Below, piece after piece: positions 1 to 47,140 of a stretch of 64,000 nt of DNA (positions are counted from its first letter, which is position 1; every line of letters starts with the position of its first letter). The stretch comes from Antedon bifida (Eukaryota > Echinodermata > Crinoidea > Comatulida > Antedonidae): positions 4,087,001 to 4,151,000 of the forward strand of contig OY727098.1 of NCBI GenBank assembly GCA_963402885.1. Direction: 5' to 3'. Both the position numbers and the translations under genes were made by a program. Under the pieces are notes generated by a model. That model searched no databases. It worked only from the letters and a program-made list of their open reading frames with translations, and was not told the DNA's origin.

Positions 1-28037
<28,037 letters not shown>

Positions 28038-28250
28038 CGCCAGCATTGAGTTTCTACCGACAAAAATACACAATACACATTAAAACACGGAAGTAGGTTC
28101 TAGGCCACACACGGCCGGACGAAATACCGTATCAGAATCCCGTCCACACGGCTCCTCAGTTCACGAATGTACCACTGTAAAAACGATGCGGGCAACGAAA
28201 GAGGCCTAACATAACACACGATTTACTCAATACATGGCTGAGAAAATAAA
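28038..28250 (-). promoter_or_regulatory. Probable 5' UTR and promoter region of PTEN-A
   Basis: Directly upstream of the PTEN-A start, CpG content rises compared with the surroundings and an ETS-like CGGAAG occurs near 28088. No TATA box or mapped start site can be assigned from sequence alone. Confidence 0.4.
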
Positions 28251-29884
28251 ACATTAAACGTTCCTTATGTTGGAAGATGACAGCATATATCCATTATTTA
28301 TGATTGGCAACCAACATAATTTCTGAAATTCATATTTCTAATGATCTTTCCCGGGCAAATAATAATGGGAACTCCTTCCGCGACTCGCATACAACACTTT
28401 TTCTGAGACTTCCAAATTTCAGAATAGAATAATTGAAAGAGAGTCGCAACTCGCGAGCGCGAGTACGTAGCTAGCGACCTCCCTCGTTGGCCGTGAGATC
28501 CTTTGGTACTTTTTACATAGAATATTATATTAAAGGAGACACCTTCAACCCAACACAATTATTGTCCCCTATTGGGTTATCACTACCAAAAAAAACCGAA
28601 ATTGTTAACAAATATACCAAATGAACACAACATTGAATTGAATAGAGAATAATTTAAACTTTGCTGCCAAGTTTTCCCAATAAAACTCTAAGTGTTCCGG
28701 TCCCCTTAATAGGGGTGTCTGAGTATGGGTTGGCCGTAGTGTTAATTGACCCTTGTTTCCTAGGAAAGTGAAGTGTTCTCATGTCCGCTGAAAGGAGGGG
28801 TTCTATTTTGGTCACTGTGTGATACAACATTACTAATCAGAAACTATGATTGTCACTTAGTCAGTGTTAAAAGTAATAATTACCTGTACTATACTTATAT
28901 TTTCGGTTCATAGTAGGCTAATAGGCATTTTTTAACTTAGGACATATAGGCCTAAACTTTTTTGCTATCAATTACCCGGCGTATTTATTCGGATAAAAGC
29001 GCCCGAGGCGTTTCTTGTTCGCAGAGTTTTTAAGGGGCAGTTATTCGAGGGAGAAATTCATCCTGATTAAAACATACAACACAATTAATATCAAGAAGTG
29101 ATAAAATACAGCAAAAAGTGTATCAAAATGATTCAGGTAGGTCATTGAAATGATTGTGTGTATTATGCATTTATTAAGCGTTTATTCCAAATGATGTTCT
29201 GTGTGGGGTGCGGGGAGGGGGTGGGAGCGTTTATGCGAGGAAAGGAGTTTATTCTTCAAAGCGGGGATTCGAATAAATACGGTATATGCCACGTATCTTT
29301 CGAAAGTTACATTCTGAAAGTTGTGACTCATTTAACATTTAGGATGCGGTATCTTATGTTCAATATATTTCTTTGTAAAAAGATAAATGTTGAATTTTCT
29401 TTTTTGTGAACCAAAATAACATTCAGAGGCGTAGGCTGTTTGATGACGAATTGTAAAAACGGACTACTATTAAAATAGAGCTGCTAGGTTCCCGGAAATT
29501 ACCCATTCATAAATATGAATATGAGTCTTCAGTACCCCATCATGCTTAGGGCTAACCTAAGACAATTGTGAAAAATGGAGCTGCTATGTTCTCGGGAAAA
29601 TGGCACCTATATTGAAATTCAATTCAATTCAAGGTTTTATTCAATAAAACGAAAATTTACATTGTAGCCAAAGGCTAAATTGTGTAAAATTTTACAAAAT
29701 ATTGCACATATAAAAAAATTATCACATAAAAAGAACATCTTATTTAAATATTATTAAGTCACTCCAACTCTAGCCCATGGTTGGGGCAGAGCAAAGACAA
29801 TTTTGAAAATAAAGTCTCCAGGACCAGCCCTGGTGAGTGTTGCCAAAGTGCGAGCCAGTGAGGCATGCAATGCATGCGTCCGTG

Positions 29885-29990
29885 AAATTTAACAGTGTGG
29901 CATGTTGACCGCGAATGACAAGCTAACAATATACCATCTACACAGTCATGCACAACTCATTTGCATAACAACGCACGGCATGCCAAAATA
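29885..29990. repeat. Dispersed ~105-bp repeat, copy 1
   Basis: Shares atttaacagtgtggc, tgttgaccgcgaatgac, ataccatct, catttgcataacaacgc and acggcatgcc with copies at 30165-30275 and 32128-32235. Origin unknown. Confidence 0.75.
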
Positions 29991-30164
29991 CGATGAGATA
30001 TAAATTATCGTTTAAACACATAAGAGAATGATTAATTCCTTGTTTTTCTCCATACAGTACACACCAACTACCATAAACGCTTATTTATAACACATTACAA
30101 TACAATATATCTTGCATGAATCGGACATTTCGCTACCAATGAAGCAACATTGATTAACAAAATC

Positions 30165-30275
30165 AAAATTTAACAGTGTGGCGTGTTAACCGCGAATGAC
30201 TAACAATACCATCTTTCCCAGTACACCTGCACAACCATTGCATAAAAACGCACGGCATACCAAACCGTTTCGTAC
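30165..30275. repeat. Dispersed ~105-bp repeat, copy 2
   Basis: Same core as copy 1, with gtgttaaccgcgaatgac and aaaaacgcacggcatacc. Confidence 0.75.
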
Positions 30276-30382
30276 ACCTGCGATGAATTCAAATTTCTTT
30301 TAAAATTGAGGGCGCCAAACATAACATTTACGAGATCGAATACAGGTTGAAAAAAAAAAATTAAATAACAAAAAGGATGTTA

Positions 30383-30626
30383 ATGTGCTCTCCCTGCCTC
30401 AGCACTAAGGCCCTGCCACAGCCTTTTGGGGTCGTTTCCAGCACATCACCAGATGCATTGATGTTGTCGCCTCATGATGTGTGGTGGAAAGGGGGACGTA
30501 TAATTCTGTGAACCCCAAACACAGTTGGTCGCATACCTTTAACTCTATTCCACCGATCAGCATGGGAATCGAACCCACGACATACGTGTTGTCAACACGA
30601 CGCTCAGGCGAGTGAGCTAACTGGTC
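30383..30626 (-). mobile_element. tRNA-Val-like SINE (minus)
   Basis: The minus-strand head folds like a tRNA: CCAGTTAGCTCACTCGCCTG (A box), an anticodon-like stem around TGTTGACAACA (GAC in the loop), and GTGGGTTCGATTCCCA (B box). A 3' body of about 160 bp follows. It is flanked by GATGTTAA on both sides (about 30376 and 30632), consistent with target-site duplication. Not related to the 3856/25222 SINE. Confidence 0.7.
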
Positions 30627-30709
30627 ATTTTGATGTTAACAAGGTTAATAATAATATGTCTATTTATGAATAGAATATAAATATGAATAGAAACTGATTA
30701 AAACCATAT

Positions 30710-30716
30710 CGTCCCT

Positions 30717-30777
<61 letters not shown>

Positions 30778-30783
30778 AGAGAC
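30710..30783 (-). tRNA. tRNA-Asn (GTT), copy 1
   Basis: 74 nt. Acceptor GTCTCTG/CAGGGAC, anticodon loop CTGTTAA with anticodon GTT, T arm GGTGG TTCAAGC CCACC, discriminator G. TTTT lies about 6 nt downstream as a pol III terminator. All stems intact. Decodes AAC/AAU. Confidence 0.96.
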
Positions 30784-30862
30784 ATATTGGTTAGAATGTT
30801 TTATGGTTTGGAATTTGTGAAATTTATATAAAAAATAAAATAGAAATTGAGTAAAACCATAT

Positions 30863-30890
30863 CGTCCCTGGGTGGGCTTGAACCACCAAA

Positions 30891-30930
<40 letters not shown>

Positions 30931-30936
30931 AGAGAC
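30863..30936 (-). tRNA. tRNA-Asn (GTT), copy 2
   Basis: Identical to copy 1 except G to T in the variable loop (AGGTT to AGTTT), which breaks no stem. TTTT terminator present. Likely functional. Confidence 0.92.
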
Positions 30937-31015
30937 ATATTGGTTAGAATCTTTTATGGTTTGGAATTTGTGAAATTTATATAAAAAATAAAATAGAAAT
31001 TGAGTAAAACCATAT

Positions 31016-31022
31016 CGTCCCT

Positions 31023-31083
<61 letters not shown>

Positions 31084-31089
31084 AGAGAC
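31016..31089 (-). tRNA. tRNA-Asn (GTT), copy 3
   Basis: Same sequence as copy 1, all stems intact, TTTT terminator downstream. Confidence 0.96.
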
Positions 31090-31169
31090 ATATTGGTTAG
31101 AATGTTTTATGGTTTGGAATTTGTGAAATTGATATAAAAAAATAAAATAGAAATTGAGTAAAACCATAT

Positions 31170-31178
31170 CGTCCCTGA

Positions 31179-31237
<59 letters not shown>

Positions 31238-31243
31238 AGAGAA
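31170..31243 (-). tRNA. tRNA-Asn (GTT), copy 4, weakened
   Basis: G1 is changed to T, breaking the first acceptor pair (opposite C72), and one T-stem pair becomes G-U (CCACC to CCACT). Anticodon intact. Possibly low-activity or decaying. Confidence 0.8.
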
Positions 31244-31322
31244 ATATTGGTTAGAATGTTTTATGGTTTGGAATTTGTGAAATTTATATAAAAAATAAAA
31301 TAGAAATTGAGTAAAACCATAT

Positions 31323-31329
31323 CGTCCCT

Positions 31330-31390
<61 letters not shown>

Positions 31391-31396
31391 AGACAC
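31323..31396 (-). tRNA. tRNA-Asn (GTT), copy 5, acceptor mismatch
   Basis: Position 3 is C to G (GTGTCTG), giving a G-G mismatch in the acceptor stem. The rest is as copy 1. Confidence 0.8.
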
Positions 31397-31475
31397 ATAT
31401 TGGTTAGAATGTTTTATGGTTTGGAATTTGTGAAATTTATATAAAAAATAAAATAGAAATTGAGTAAAACCATAT

Positions 31476-31482
31476 CGTCCCT

Positions 31483-31538
<56 letters not shown>

Positions 31539-31549
31539 TCAACAGAGAA
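31476..31549 (-). pseudogene. tRNA-Asn (GTT) pseudogene, copy 6
   Basis: The 5' part reads TTCTCTGTTGAGC in place of GTCTCTGTGGCGC, so the first acceptor pair and a D-stem pair are lost. Anticodon and T arm remain. The following spacer is also diverged. Confidence 0.8.
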
Positions 31550-31703
31550 ATATTGATTAAAATGTCTTATTGTTTGGAAGTTGTGAAATTTATATAAAAA
31601 ATAAAATAAAAATTGAGTATATCAGGGACTCCCTGAGTATATATTTATGACATAATGATGAATTACGTAATACACGTATAAATAGACTATTATCAGCTGT
31701 TCA

Positions 31704-31786
31704 GCGTACCACTTTGTGGAGTAACGGGTAATGCTCAGCTTTGAGTGCTCTCAGCTCTAGATTGATTGGGTTCGAACCTCTACGGA
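31704..31786 (+). other. tRNA-like relic (SINE head or tRNA pseudogene)
   Basis: TGTGGAGTAACGGGTA resembles an A box and GGGTTCGAACCTC is a good B box about 55 nt later. Stems do not close into a regular tRNA. Probably a retroposon head. Confidence 0.4.
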
Positions 31787-34030
31787 TTTTTATTTTTTTT
31801 AAATGGAAAATAATGAATATTGTTTTTCTTTTATTTTGAGGGTTGTAAATGTCAGGCCTAAATAAGTGGACCTTTTTTTTAAAAATCAGAAACAAAGTTG
31901 TATGGCATTCATTTTCCGATTAAATAGACTGCCATAAAAACCTCGAAAAGAAGCCCATGAGCTCCTTCATTTTTAGTAATCTTGAGTGGGCTTCTTTTCC
32001 ACATGGAGTTCTTTTCGAGATTACTTTTGTAAACTAAAGAGGGGAGCTGCTAGGTTCCCGCCCGAAAAAATGTTTGATTTACATGATTTGAACAATCTTC
32101 TAATGTAAAGATTAACAATTCATCAACATTTAACAGTGTGGCGTGTTGACCGTGATTGACTAACATACCATCTTCCCCATAAAACACCTGCACAAACTCA
32201 TTTGCATAACAACGCACGGTATACCAAACTGTTTAAAATAGAGCTGCAAGGTCCCCGGAAATACATCTATTATTTTACATTATTTGAAATTATATGAAAC
32301 AAATTATATGATTCTGAATCTACACTAATATACGAACTTTGAGTGCCATATTAATTATGTGTATGTATGTCATGTATTACTTTTGAATTTAAAATGATTA
32401 TGTACAATCGAAAATCCTGTGCACAGTGTACGTCTTTGTTTTTATACTTTTAAAAATAATATTATTAAATTCATATTTATATTGTATGCTGAAATGCTGT
32501 ATGGAAATGTTACGTTAAAGATAGGCCTATATTATCCCCCAAAAATCATGAAAAATAAAGATTTCAGACTTTTAATAGGCCATTTTGGAGTTTTAATGAA
32601 GTTACTCAATTCCATAGAAAAAAGATGATTTCACTTATAAAAAACAAAATAAACAGTTAAATTTAACCAAAAACTCATTGCTTGACAGACAATTTGACTA
32701 TTTGTTGCTTTAAATTACCTATAGTTTTTTCAGGTAAATAATTTTTATGCCGATCCAATTTGTTGTCAAAGTGAATAACTATTATGTGACATTAAAATAA
32801 CATATTCAACAATAAAATGTGATTAGAAACTCCGAATCTGGACTACCTAGGCCTACTATTCACATAGTGAATACGTGGATAAGTTCTGGCGGCAGGGCAG
32901 TTGACACCAACAGCACTCCCATCCCCGATGGCCTCCTGAAAAACTAAAAACGAATTGTGTACGTTTTTAAACACCTTATTGGCCGCAATAATCACGACAT
33001 TAGAAGCTTTCTGGTGGATCGGCATTTAAATGTTTAGCTATAAAAGATGGTAGGGCATACAAACGTATATTTTGAGGAAATAGAATATACGTTTGTGGTT
33101 TGTAACGGAACTGCGTTTTGTAAAGTACACTCAAGGTTCTTTCGGATTCTAGAGAAACACTATGACGAAGACAGCTTAAAGAACGAAATACTATTATTGA
33201 TATCCTTTTTAGAGTAACTCTCTTCTCCGAATGTTCATCAATGACAACAAATAATTAACTCAGACAAAAATAACGATGTTTTAAACATTTTTATACAAAG
33301 AACATCATTTACAATTTTAGATATAAACATTTTGGTGTCCATAAATACATAGCAGACAATTTGTCTGGGTTAATAAGGGGTTTTCCATGTCCAACCGAAG
33401 CCTAACGCCTTGATGGTGGTACATTATGAAAATCGCCCTTGGAATTGAAATAAGACTCCGTTCACATTATTGAAAAAAATAATATTAGAATAATTCATGC
33501 AAAGTGCAATGAACAGCAGTTCGCGTAAATTAAAATTCCTCGTTAAACATAAAAATAATAAAATAATATTATAACTTCGTATACATGTACCATCGCTTTA
33601 ACTACCATATCCAAACTAAAGACCAAAAGTAAAAATCCAAAGACTCCACCTCGGATTTTGTCGACGTTCCGATTTTAAATTTGGTCATGGAGTTAGGCCT
33701 ACAGTATTAATTAATAGTGGGCACCACGCTTTACTGAAAATCGTCTGCGCAAAGATCTTAATCTGTAAATCTACTGTAGGCCTATTAAAATACATACAAT
33801 ATTGTGTTGAGGTATCAAAACACAAACAGTTACAACAAAATTTGAACATAAAATAATATTTGTCATCATAAAACGTGCAACGGTTTTCGTTGTAATTTTC
33901 TTACTATAATCAAAATGCAATGTATTCATTTGAATGTTTTGATTTGAAAATAATTTAGGTCTATTATCAACGTTGGTTAAAATCACACTGTCTTTTTGTT
34001 ACTTCAAAATTTAAAACAAATAATACGAAG
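31787..34030. other. Intergenic region with repeat fragments
   Basis: Contains gagctgctaggttcccg (32045), a third copy of the ~105-bp repeat (32128-32235), gagctgcaaggtccccgg (32241) and a short palindrome acaaacgtatatt/aatatacgtttgt at 33058-33096. No gene recognised. Confidence 0.5.
32128..32235. repeat. Dispersed ~105-bp repeat, copy 3
   Basis: Same core as 29885 and 30165, followed directly by the aaaatagagctgc motif, which suggests both motifs belong to one element. Confidence 0.75.
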
Positions 34031-34033
34031 GTT

Positions 34034-34194
34034 AGGCATTGTCTACACTATCAAACTTTATGTGACAAACCATATATGGGCATGATGATGTCAATCACTA
34101 TCATATTTAGGCATATCACTACCATAATATGGTAGGCACATCACACTTTTTTGTCAAACTAGTTTGATAGTGTAGACAGAGCTTTACACAATAA
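34034..34194. mobile_element. TA-MITE family, copy 5
   Basis: CTACACTATCAAACTTTATG at the left; the right end is GTAGACAGAGCTT. The left terminus is diverged (GGCATTGTCTACAC). Confidence 0.8.
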
Positions 34195-34913
34195 CATGTT
34201 ACCATTACTTAATGATATACCTATATCTGAAAACAATGTACGCATTATGCTAAGATCAACACAGTCATCAATAAATCAAAACAATCATTTTCCAATTATT
34301 GACGAACGCGTACGTACGTGCAAAGGATTCCTTATCAGGATTTAAACGCACGTAGCACGAGCGACCTTTCGTTTCCACGATGCGTTCTCTAGTAGACTAC
34401 GTAGCTAGTGCCTTTAACATTCATGCATGCTAAACAGCTATTGAGTCTAACAGTCACACATGATCTTATATTATTATTTCTAAGCTTGTGTAGAATGACT
34501 TTTCGACTCGACGGTGGCGCGTCGTAAAAACGAAAGCGCTATTGATATGAAACAATAATTCACAAATAAATTGATTTCTTATTTCTAATCAATGATTTAT
34601 CAATCAATACTACACATACAAAATGTTTGTATTTCATTCAACCGTTTCATTTCCAACATATACAGAAGAACCCCTCCTTCAATGGACTATAAAACGAACA
34701 TGGCAATACATGTCTTAACACTAAAGCCAACCCCAATAAAGACACCCCTACTGTACTACACATTGTTGGATTCCTGATGTGTACGCCCCTATGTTACAAT
34801 ATTCCTTTACAACTTATTTAAAAACTGTACTCAGTTTCTGTATTTGTCCAACATGATTATGACAACAAGAGGCAATGATAACTTTAGTTCGGTATCAAGT
34901 GTTAAGCTCTGTC
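34195..34913. other. Intergenic, with a CpG-richer stretch at 34290-34540
   Basis: CG dinucleotides are frequent near 34300-34380 and 34500-34540 relative to the surroundings. No exon or RNA gene is supported. Confidence 0.35.
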
Positions 34914-35054
34914 TACACTATCAAACTTTATGTGACAAAAACATGTGATGTGCCTATATATGGACATGATCATATCACTACCATATTTAAGCATATCACT
35001 ACCATATTTGGGCACATCACACTTTGTTGTCAAACTAGTTTGATAGTTAGCTTA
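34914..35054. mobile_element. TA-MITE family, copy 6 (right end shortened)
   Basis: Starts AAGCTCTGTCTACACTATC; the right side ends TTTGATAGTTAGCTTAA, lacking part of the terminal repeat. Confidence 0.8.
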
Positions 35055-35374
35055 AGAATCTACGAATGTTATATTCATTTGATGTTTCTTCACTCGGGTG
35101 TATACTAATATAATAACAGCATAGAAATCCATCTACTTATTCAAGTTTCGTACTGTATGTATATTATACTATAGCTTGTATAACAAATTCAATTTAAAAC
35201 AAATTAAATCAGTCGTAATTTAAAAAAAAAATTAATACAAGTACATTTAAGAATCAAAAACATAATTGAATTTAAATTTATAAATTATGATTATAGGGAC
35301 TAGAAAATTGCACAACGCCAAAACAAGGAAGCGCATGTCAAATAAATCAGCGTTGAGATGGCTTCAGTCATTCC

Positions 35375-35529
35375 TGGTTCCAACTTAACTAGGACGCAAC
35401 GCAAGGACGTAAACGCAACGCAAGCGTTTTGACCAATGACAAGCGACAGTTCGAATAATCCATCGCTTGTGATTGGTCAACTCACTTATGTTGCGTCTAC
35501 GTATTTGCGTTGCGTCCTAGTGGGAACCA
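35375..35529. mobile_element. Palindromic MITE with GGACGCAACGCAA arms
   Basis: CTAGGACGCAACGCAA at 35389-35404 is perfectly inverted at 35505-35520. Inner arms TTGACCAATGACAAGCGA and TCGCTTGTGATTGGTCAA pair as well, and outer TGGTTCC/GGAACCA extend the repeat. Non-coding fold-back element; superfamily not assigned. Confidence 0.75.
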
Positions 35530-36070
35530 AGCTAAAATAAACATAATCTGGTAGTTGATTGGGTGCTCCTGTACTGGTATACACACCTGCACAAAAACAT
35601 TTTTTTGTGCACAATTTCTACAATCAAATGTTACTACTGAGCCTCTAAAATATCATTGATTGAATAGCAATAACGTTTTGTCCAATCTTTAATTTTAAAA
35701 GATAATTTTGTTATTGATAAATTATTTACAGTTGGCCCAGTAGTGTATTTGAAACAAACATATATAGAAAATAAATAACTTAAAATGATCAAAAACAAAC
35801 ACGTAGACAACTCATTATAATTCATACCAACTAACGGCATACAGTATTGTAACAGTTTCTTTTACATTCATAGCATAGTCAATATATTGGTCCACATTAA
35901 TACACCTTAAATGATGGTGTGAATTAAACAAATAAATGGAATTGGGTGTGATAGAGAATAAGTGAGGAGAGAGGGGAGACGTAACAAAGACAGCGGGAAC
36001 AAAGACAGCGGGAACACAGGAAGGGAGGGGTTTGTTATTTTGTACTTTTAACTTAATTCCATTTTTAATC
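35530..36070. other. Intergenic, no feature seen
   Basis: AT-rich, with a short duplicated acaaagacagcgggaac near 35984-36015. Nothing else supported. Confidence 0.4.
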
Positions 36071-36074
36071 TTTG

Positions 36075-36575
36075 ATGGACACCACTATTCAGGGGACACC
36101 CCTATTAAAGGGACACCACTATTCAGGGGACACCCCTATTAAAGGGACACCACTATTCAAGGGACACCCCTATTAAAGGGACCCACTATTCAGGCGACAC
36201 TCCTATTAAAGGGACACCACTATTAAAGGGACACCACTATTCAGGTGACACCGCTATTAAATGGACACCGCTATTAAATGGAAACCACCATTAAATGGAC
36301 ACCACTATTCGGAGGAAACTCCTATTAAAGGGACACCACTATTCAGGTGACACCCCTATTCAGGTGACACCTCTATTAAAGCGACACCCCTATTAAAGAG
36401 ACACCACTGTTCTGGGAACACCGCTATTAAAGGGACACCACTATCCAGGGGACACCTGTATTAAAGGGACACCACTATTCAGGGGACACCACTATTAAAG
36501 GGACACCACTATCCAGGGGACACCTGTATTAAAGGGACACCACTATTCAGGGGCCACCTGTTTTAAAGGGACACT
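36075..36575. repeat. Minisatellite of GGGACACCACTATTCA / GGGACACCCCTATTAAA units
   Basis: About 28 units of 17-18 bp alternate between an ATTCAGG form and an ATTAAAGG form, with decay in places. The same family occurs in reverse orientation at 38860-39252 and as fragments near 28700 and 45340. Confidence 0.9.
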
Positions 36576-38525
36576 CAAATGTAACAAACAAGAGGTACGG
36601 TATGTATTTTTAACACCCTGTTGTTGGGTCCAGAAGGTGTCGCCTTAATATAGATTCTACTGTAAATCACTGAATATGATTTTGCTACAAAATACAAACC
36701 ATCTCCATAAACTAAACACTTCCTTCCCAACATATACACTTTTTTCTGGATCATCAAAAATTGATATTATATATCTCAGTAGCCTAAACTTGTACTGTAT
36801 ACAGTATATATTATTGTATATATATATTATATTTGTCAATAATTTTAAAACTTGAATTATAGAAATCTTTGAACAAATTTTCTACTGAAGTATCACAAAA
36901 CCAGACATTGAATACTGTTGTATTGAGGCTATTCATAAACATGATACAGTGTGGACCTAACGTAGAGCTCTTTGAAGCTTGGATTAGTCTAGACCTGTTC
37001 TGTGAATTACCCTCTACGATTTTATAGCTCCATGCCTGCATACAAACAATGGAAATCTATGCATCAAACATACTTATACCAAGCAAGTTCAACAATTAAT
37101 ATCAAGTTGATTGGTAATGGGAATATATCAAGACACATTAGGATTAAAATACATATATATATATTGTTTACTTTTTAGAGTTGTTTTCTCACACATTGAT
37201 ACTTATACTTTAATGGTCTTCTTGTATGTACATCACCATGGGCTACACAACAATATAATAACCTACCTTTGATTTAGGGAATAATAATAATGTAATATTA
37301 AACACTGATTTTGAATTGAGTTTTTGGATACTTGAGCACAACTTTTTGTGCAATGAAATAAACATAAATATTGAAATTAAAATTTTAATTGATAAAATAT
37401 GGGGTTGAGATAAGTGGAGAAGAATTGTTTACGTCACCCTGAAAATAAATCCTCAATAAACATATAATTGATCTTTTTTATGAATCAGTTTAATATAGGC
37501 CGTTTACACAGCCTTATACGCTACCCTCGGAGGCCTAACGTGCCTCTGGGCATAAAATTATATTTTATTAACACAGAATTAGAGAAATAAAAAATACTAC
37601 AATAAAACAAACTCTGTAAAGTGTTTGCAAACAATATATAACAAATACATTGGTTTACTTTACATTGGTTTTAGTAAAGAGATTAATGGATGAATAATAC
37701 AGTACAACAAAATCTACACTACCAATATTATAAAATAGGGCAGTGGCGCTGGTTGGTAATCAGTTGATGCCTGCAAAACAGACGGCTAAAACAGAGTACG
37801 TACTTTGGTCACATGACATTGTGCCTACACTTCATCCTGGGAAAGATGTTGCTACTGACTCTAATATTCCCACATCTACCAATACTACACGATAATTGTT
37901 GAATAACAAAAACAATGCAACTGGAAATACCCTTAACCATAAGGATGATAAAGCACAATGATGCAAAGATGGTGTGTTTGAATCAACGTGAATCCTCAAC
38001 TTCGATGCTCAAAATGTTATTCATCATAGATTTTATAGACAATTTCTCTGACCTCTCATTCACAAACCTCACTAACAATTCCAACCGGATGACACCAATA
38101 GACATTTTTCTTCACATGTCTTTCGAGAAACTTGACATTTTCTGAATAACCAGTCAGAAGATTGAACACAAATACACTCAGATTGTCAATTGCTTGTTTA
38201 CACAGCGCATATATTCATTCAAATTTATCATTGAGTTGAGTTACTGTTGATTCATAAATAGCTTTTCTGGATTATTCAAAAACTTATTATGGAAACTCTA
38301 CACAGATTCAGCACCATAAATCCAAGGAAAAACCACAAGCATGACTTAAGTTTTCAAAAGCTAGGCCTGCTAGCCTTAACTTGAACCAAGTCTATTCAAC
38401 CTTTAAGCCCTGCACATTGGCTGGAAGAAGTGTTGCTTGCGTACAGTGCAGTGAGACACTGTAGGCTTGGAGTAATTATCATCCAAGACTTGCATATAAA
38501 ATCCTACGTAAGGTACATGGACTCA
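36576..38525 (-). other. Downstream of PTEN-B: probable 3' UTR next to the stop, then intergenic
   Basis: The last ~800 bp before the PTEN-B stop (about 37740-38525) are more balanced in composition than the AT-rich flank and probably include the 3' UTR. The exact poly(A) site cannot be fixed by eye. The rest shows only AT-rich sequence. Confidence 0.4.
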
Positions 38526-46860
<8,335 letters not shown>

Positions 46861-46979
46861 GGCCTCTACATGGACCTAATCAGAATAAACATTCATTGTA
46901 TATTTAACTGGAGCTGATGGTTATTTGCTTTATTAAAAAATGAGAGATTTTTTGGGTGGAACTGACACTTATTTTGGTT

Positions 46980-47140
46980 AAGCTGTCTACACTATCAAAC
47001 TTTATGTGACAAAAAAATGTGAAGTGACCCTATATGGACATGATAATGTCATATCACTACCATGTTTGGGCATATCACTACCATATTTGAGCACATCACA
47101 CTTTTTTTGTCAAACTAGTTTGATAGTGTAGACAGAGCTT
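46980..47140. mobile_element. TA-MITE family, copy 12
   Basis: AGCTGTCTACACTATCAAAC at left, GTAGACAGAGCTT at right. Just upstream of the PTEN-B start codon exon. Confidence 0.8.

Larger units (their letters stand above)
28560..30370. other. Intergenic region upstream of PTEN-A with dispersed repeats
   Basis: Contains a single ttaataggggtgtc fragment of the GGGACACC minisatellite family near 28700, two fragments with the motif gagctgctaggttcccgg (29478, and diverged at 29578), a caattcaattcaagg segment like a LINE 3' end near 29620, and two copies of a ~105-bp repeat (29885-29990 and 30165-30275). No gene recognised. Confidence 0.6.
30703..31620. repeat. Tandem array of a 153-bp tRNA-Asn repeat unit (six copies)
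   Basis: tRNA starts are spaced 153, 153, 154, 153 and 153 bp, and the spacers (tatggtttggaatttgtg, aaaataaaatagaaattgag) are nearly identical. The array arose by tandem duplication of one tRNA plus flank. Confidence 0.95.

Noticed and set aside
30703-31620. Regularly spaced repeats as a CRISPR-like array
   Set aside because: The 153-bp period is explained by duplicated tRNA-Asn genes with conserved rather than unique spacers in a eukaryotic genome.
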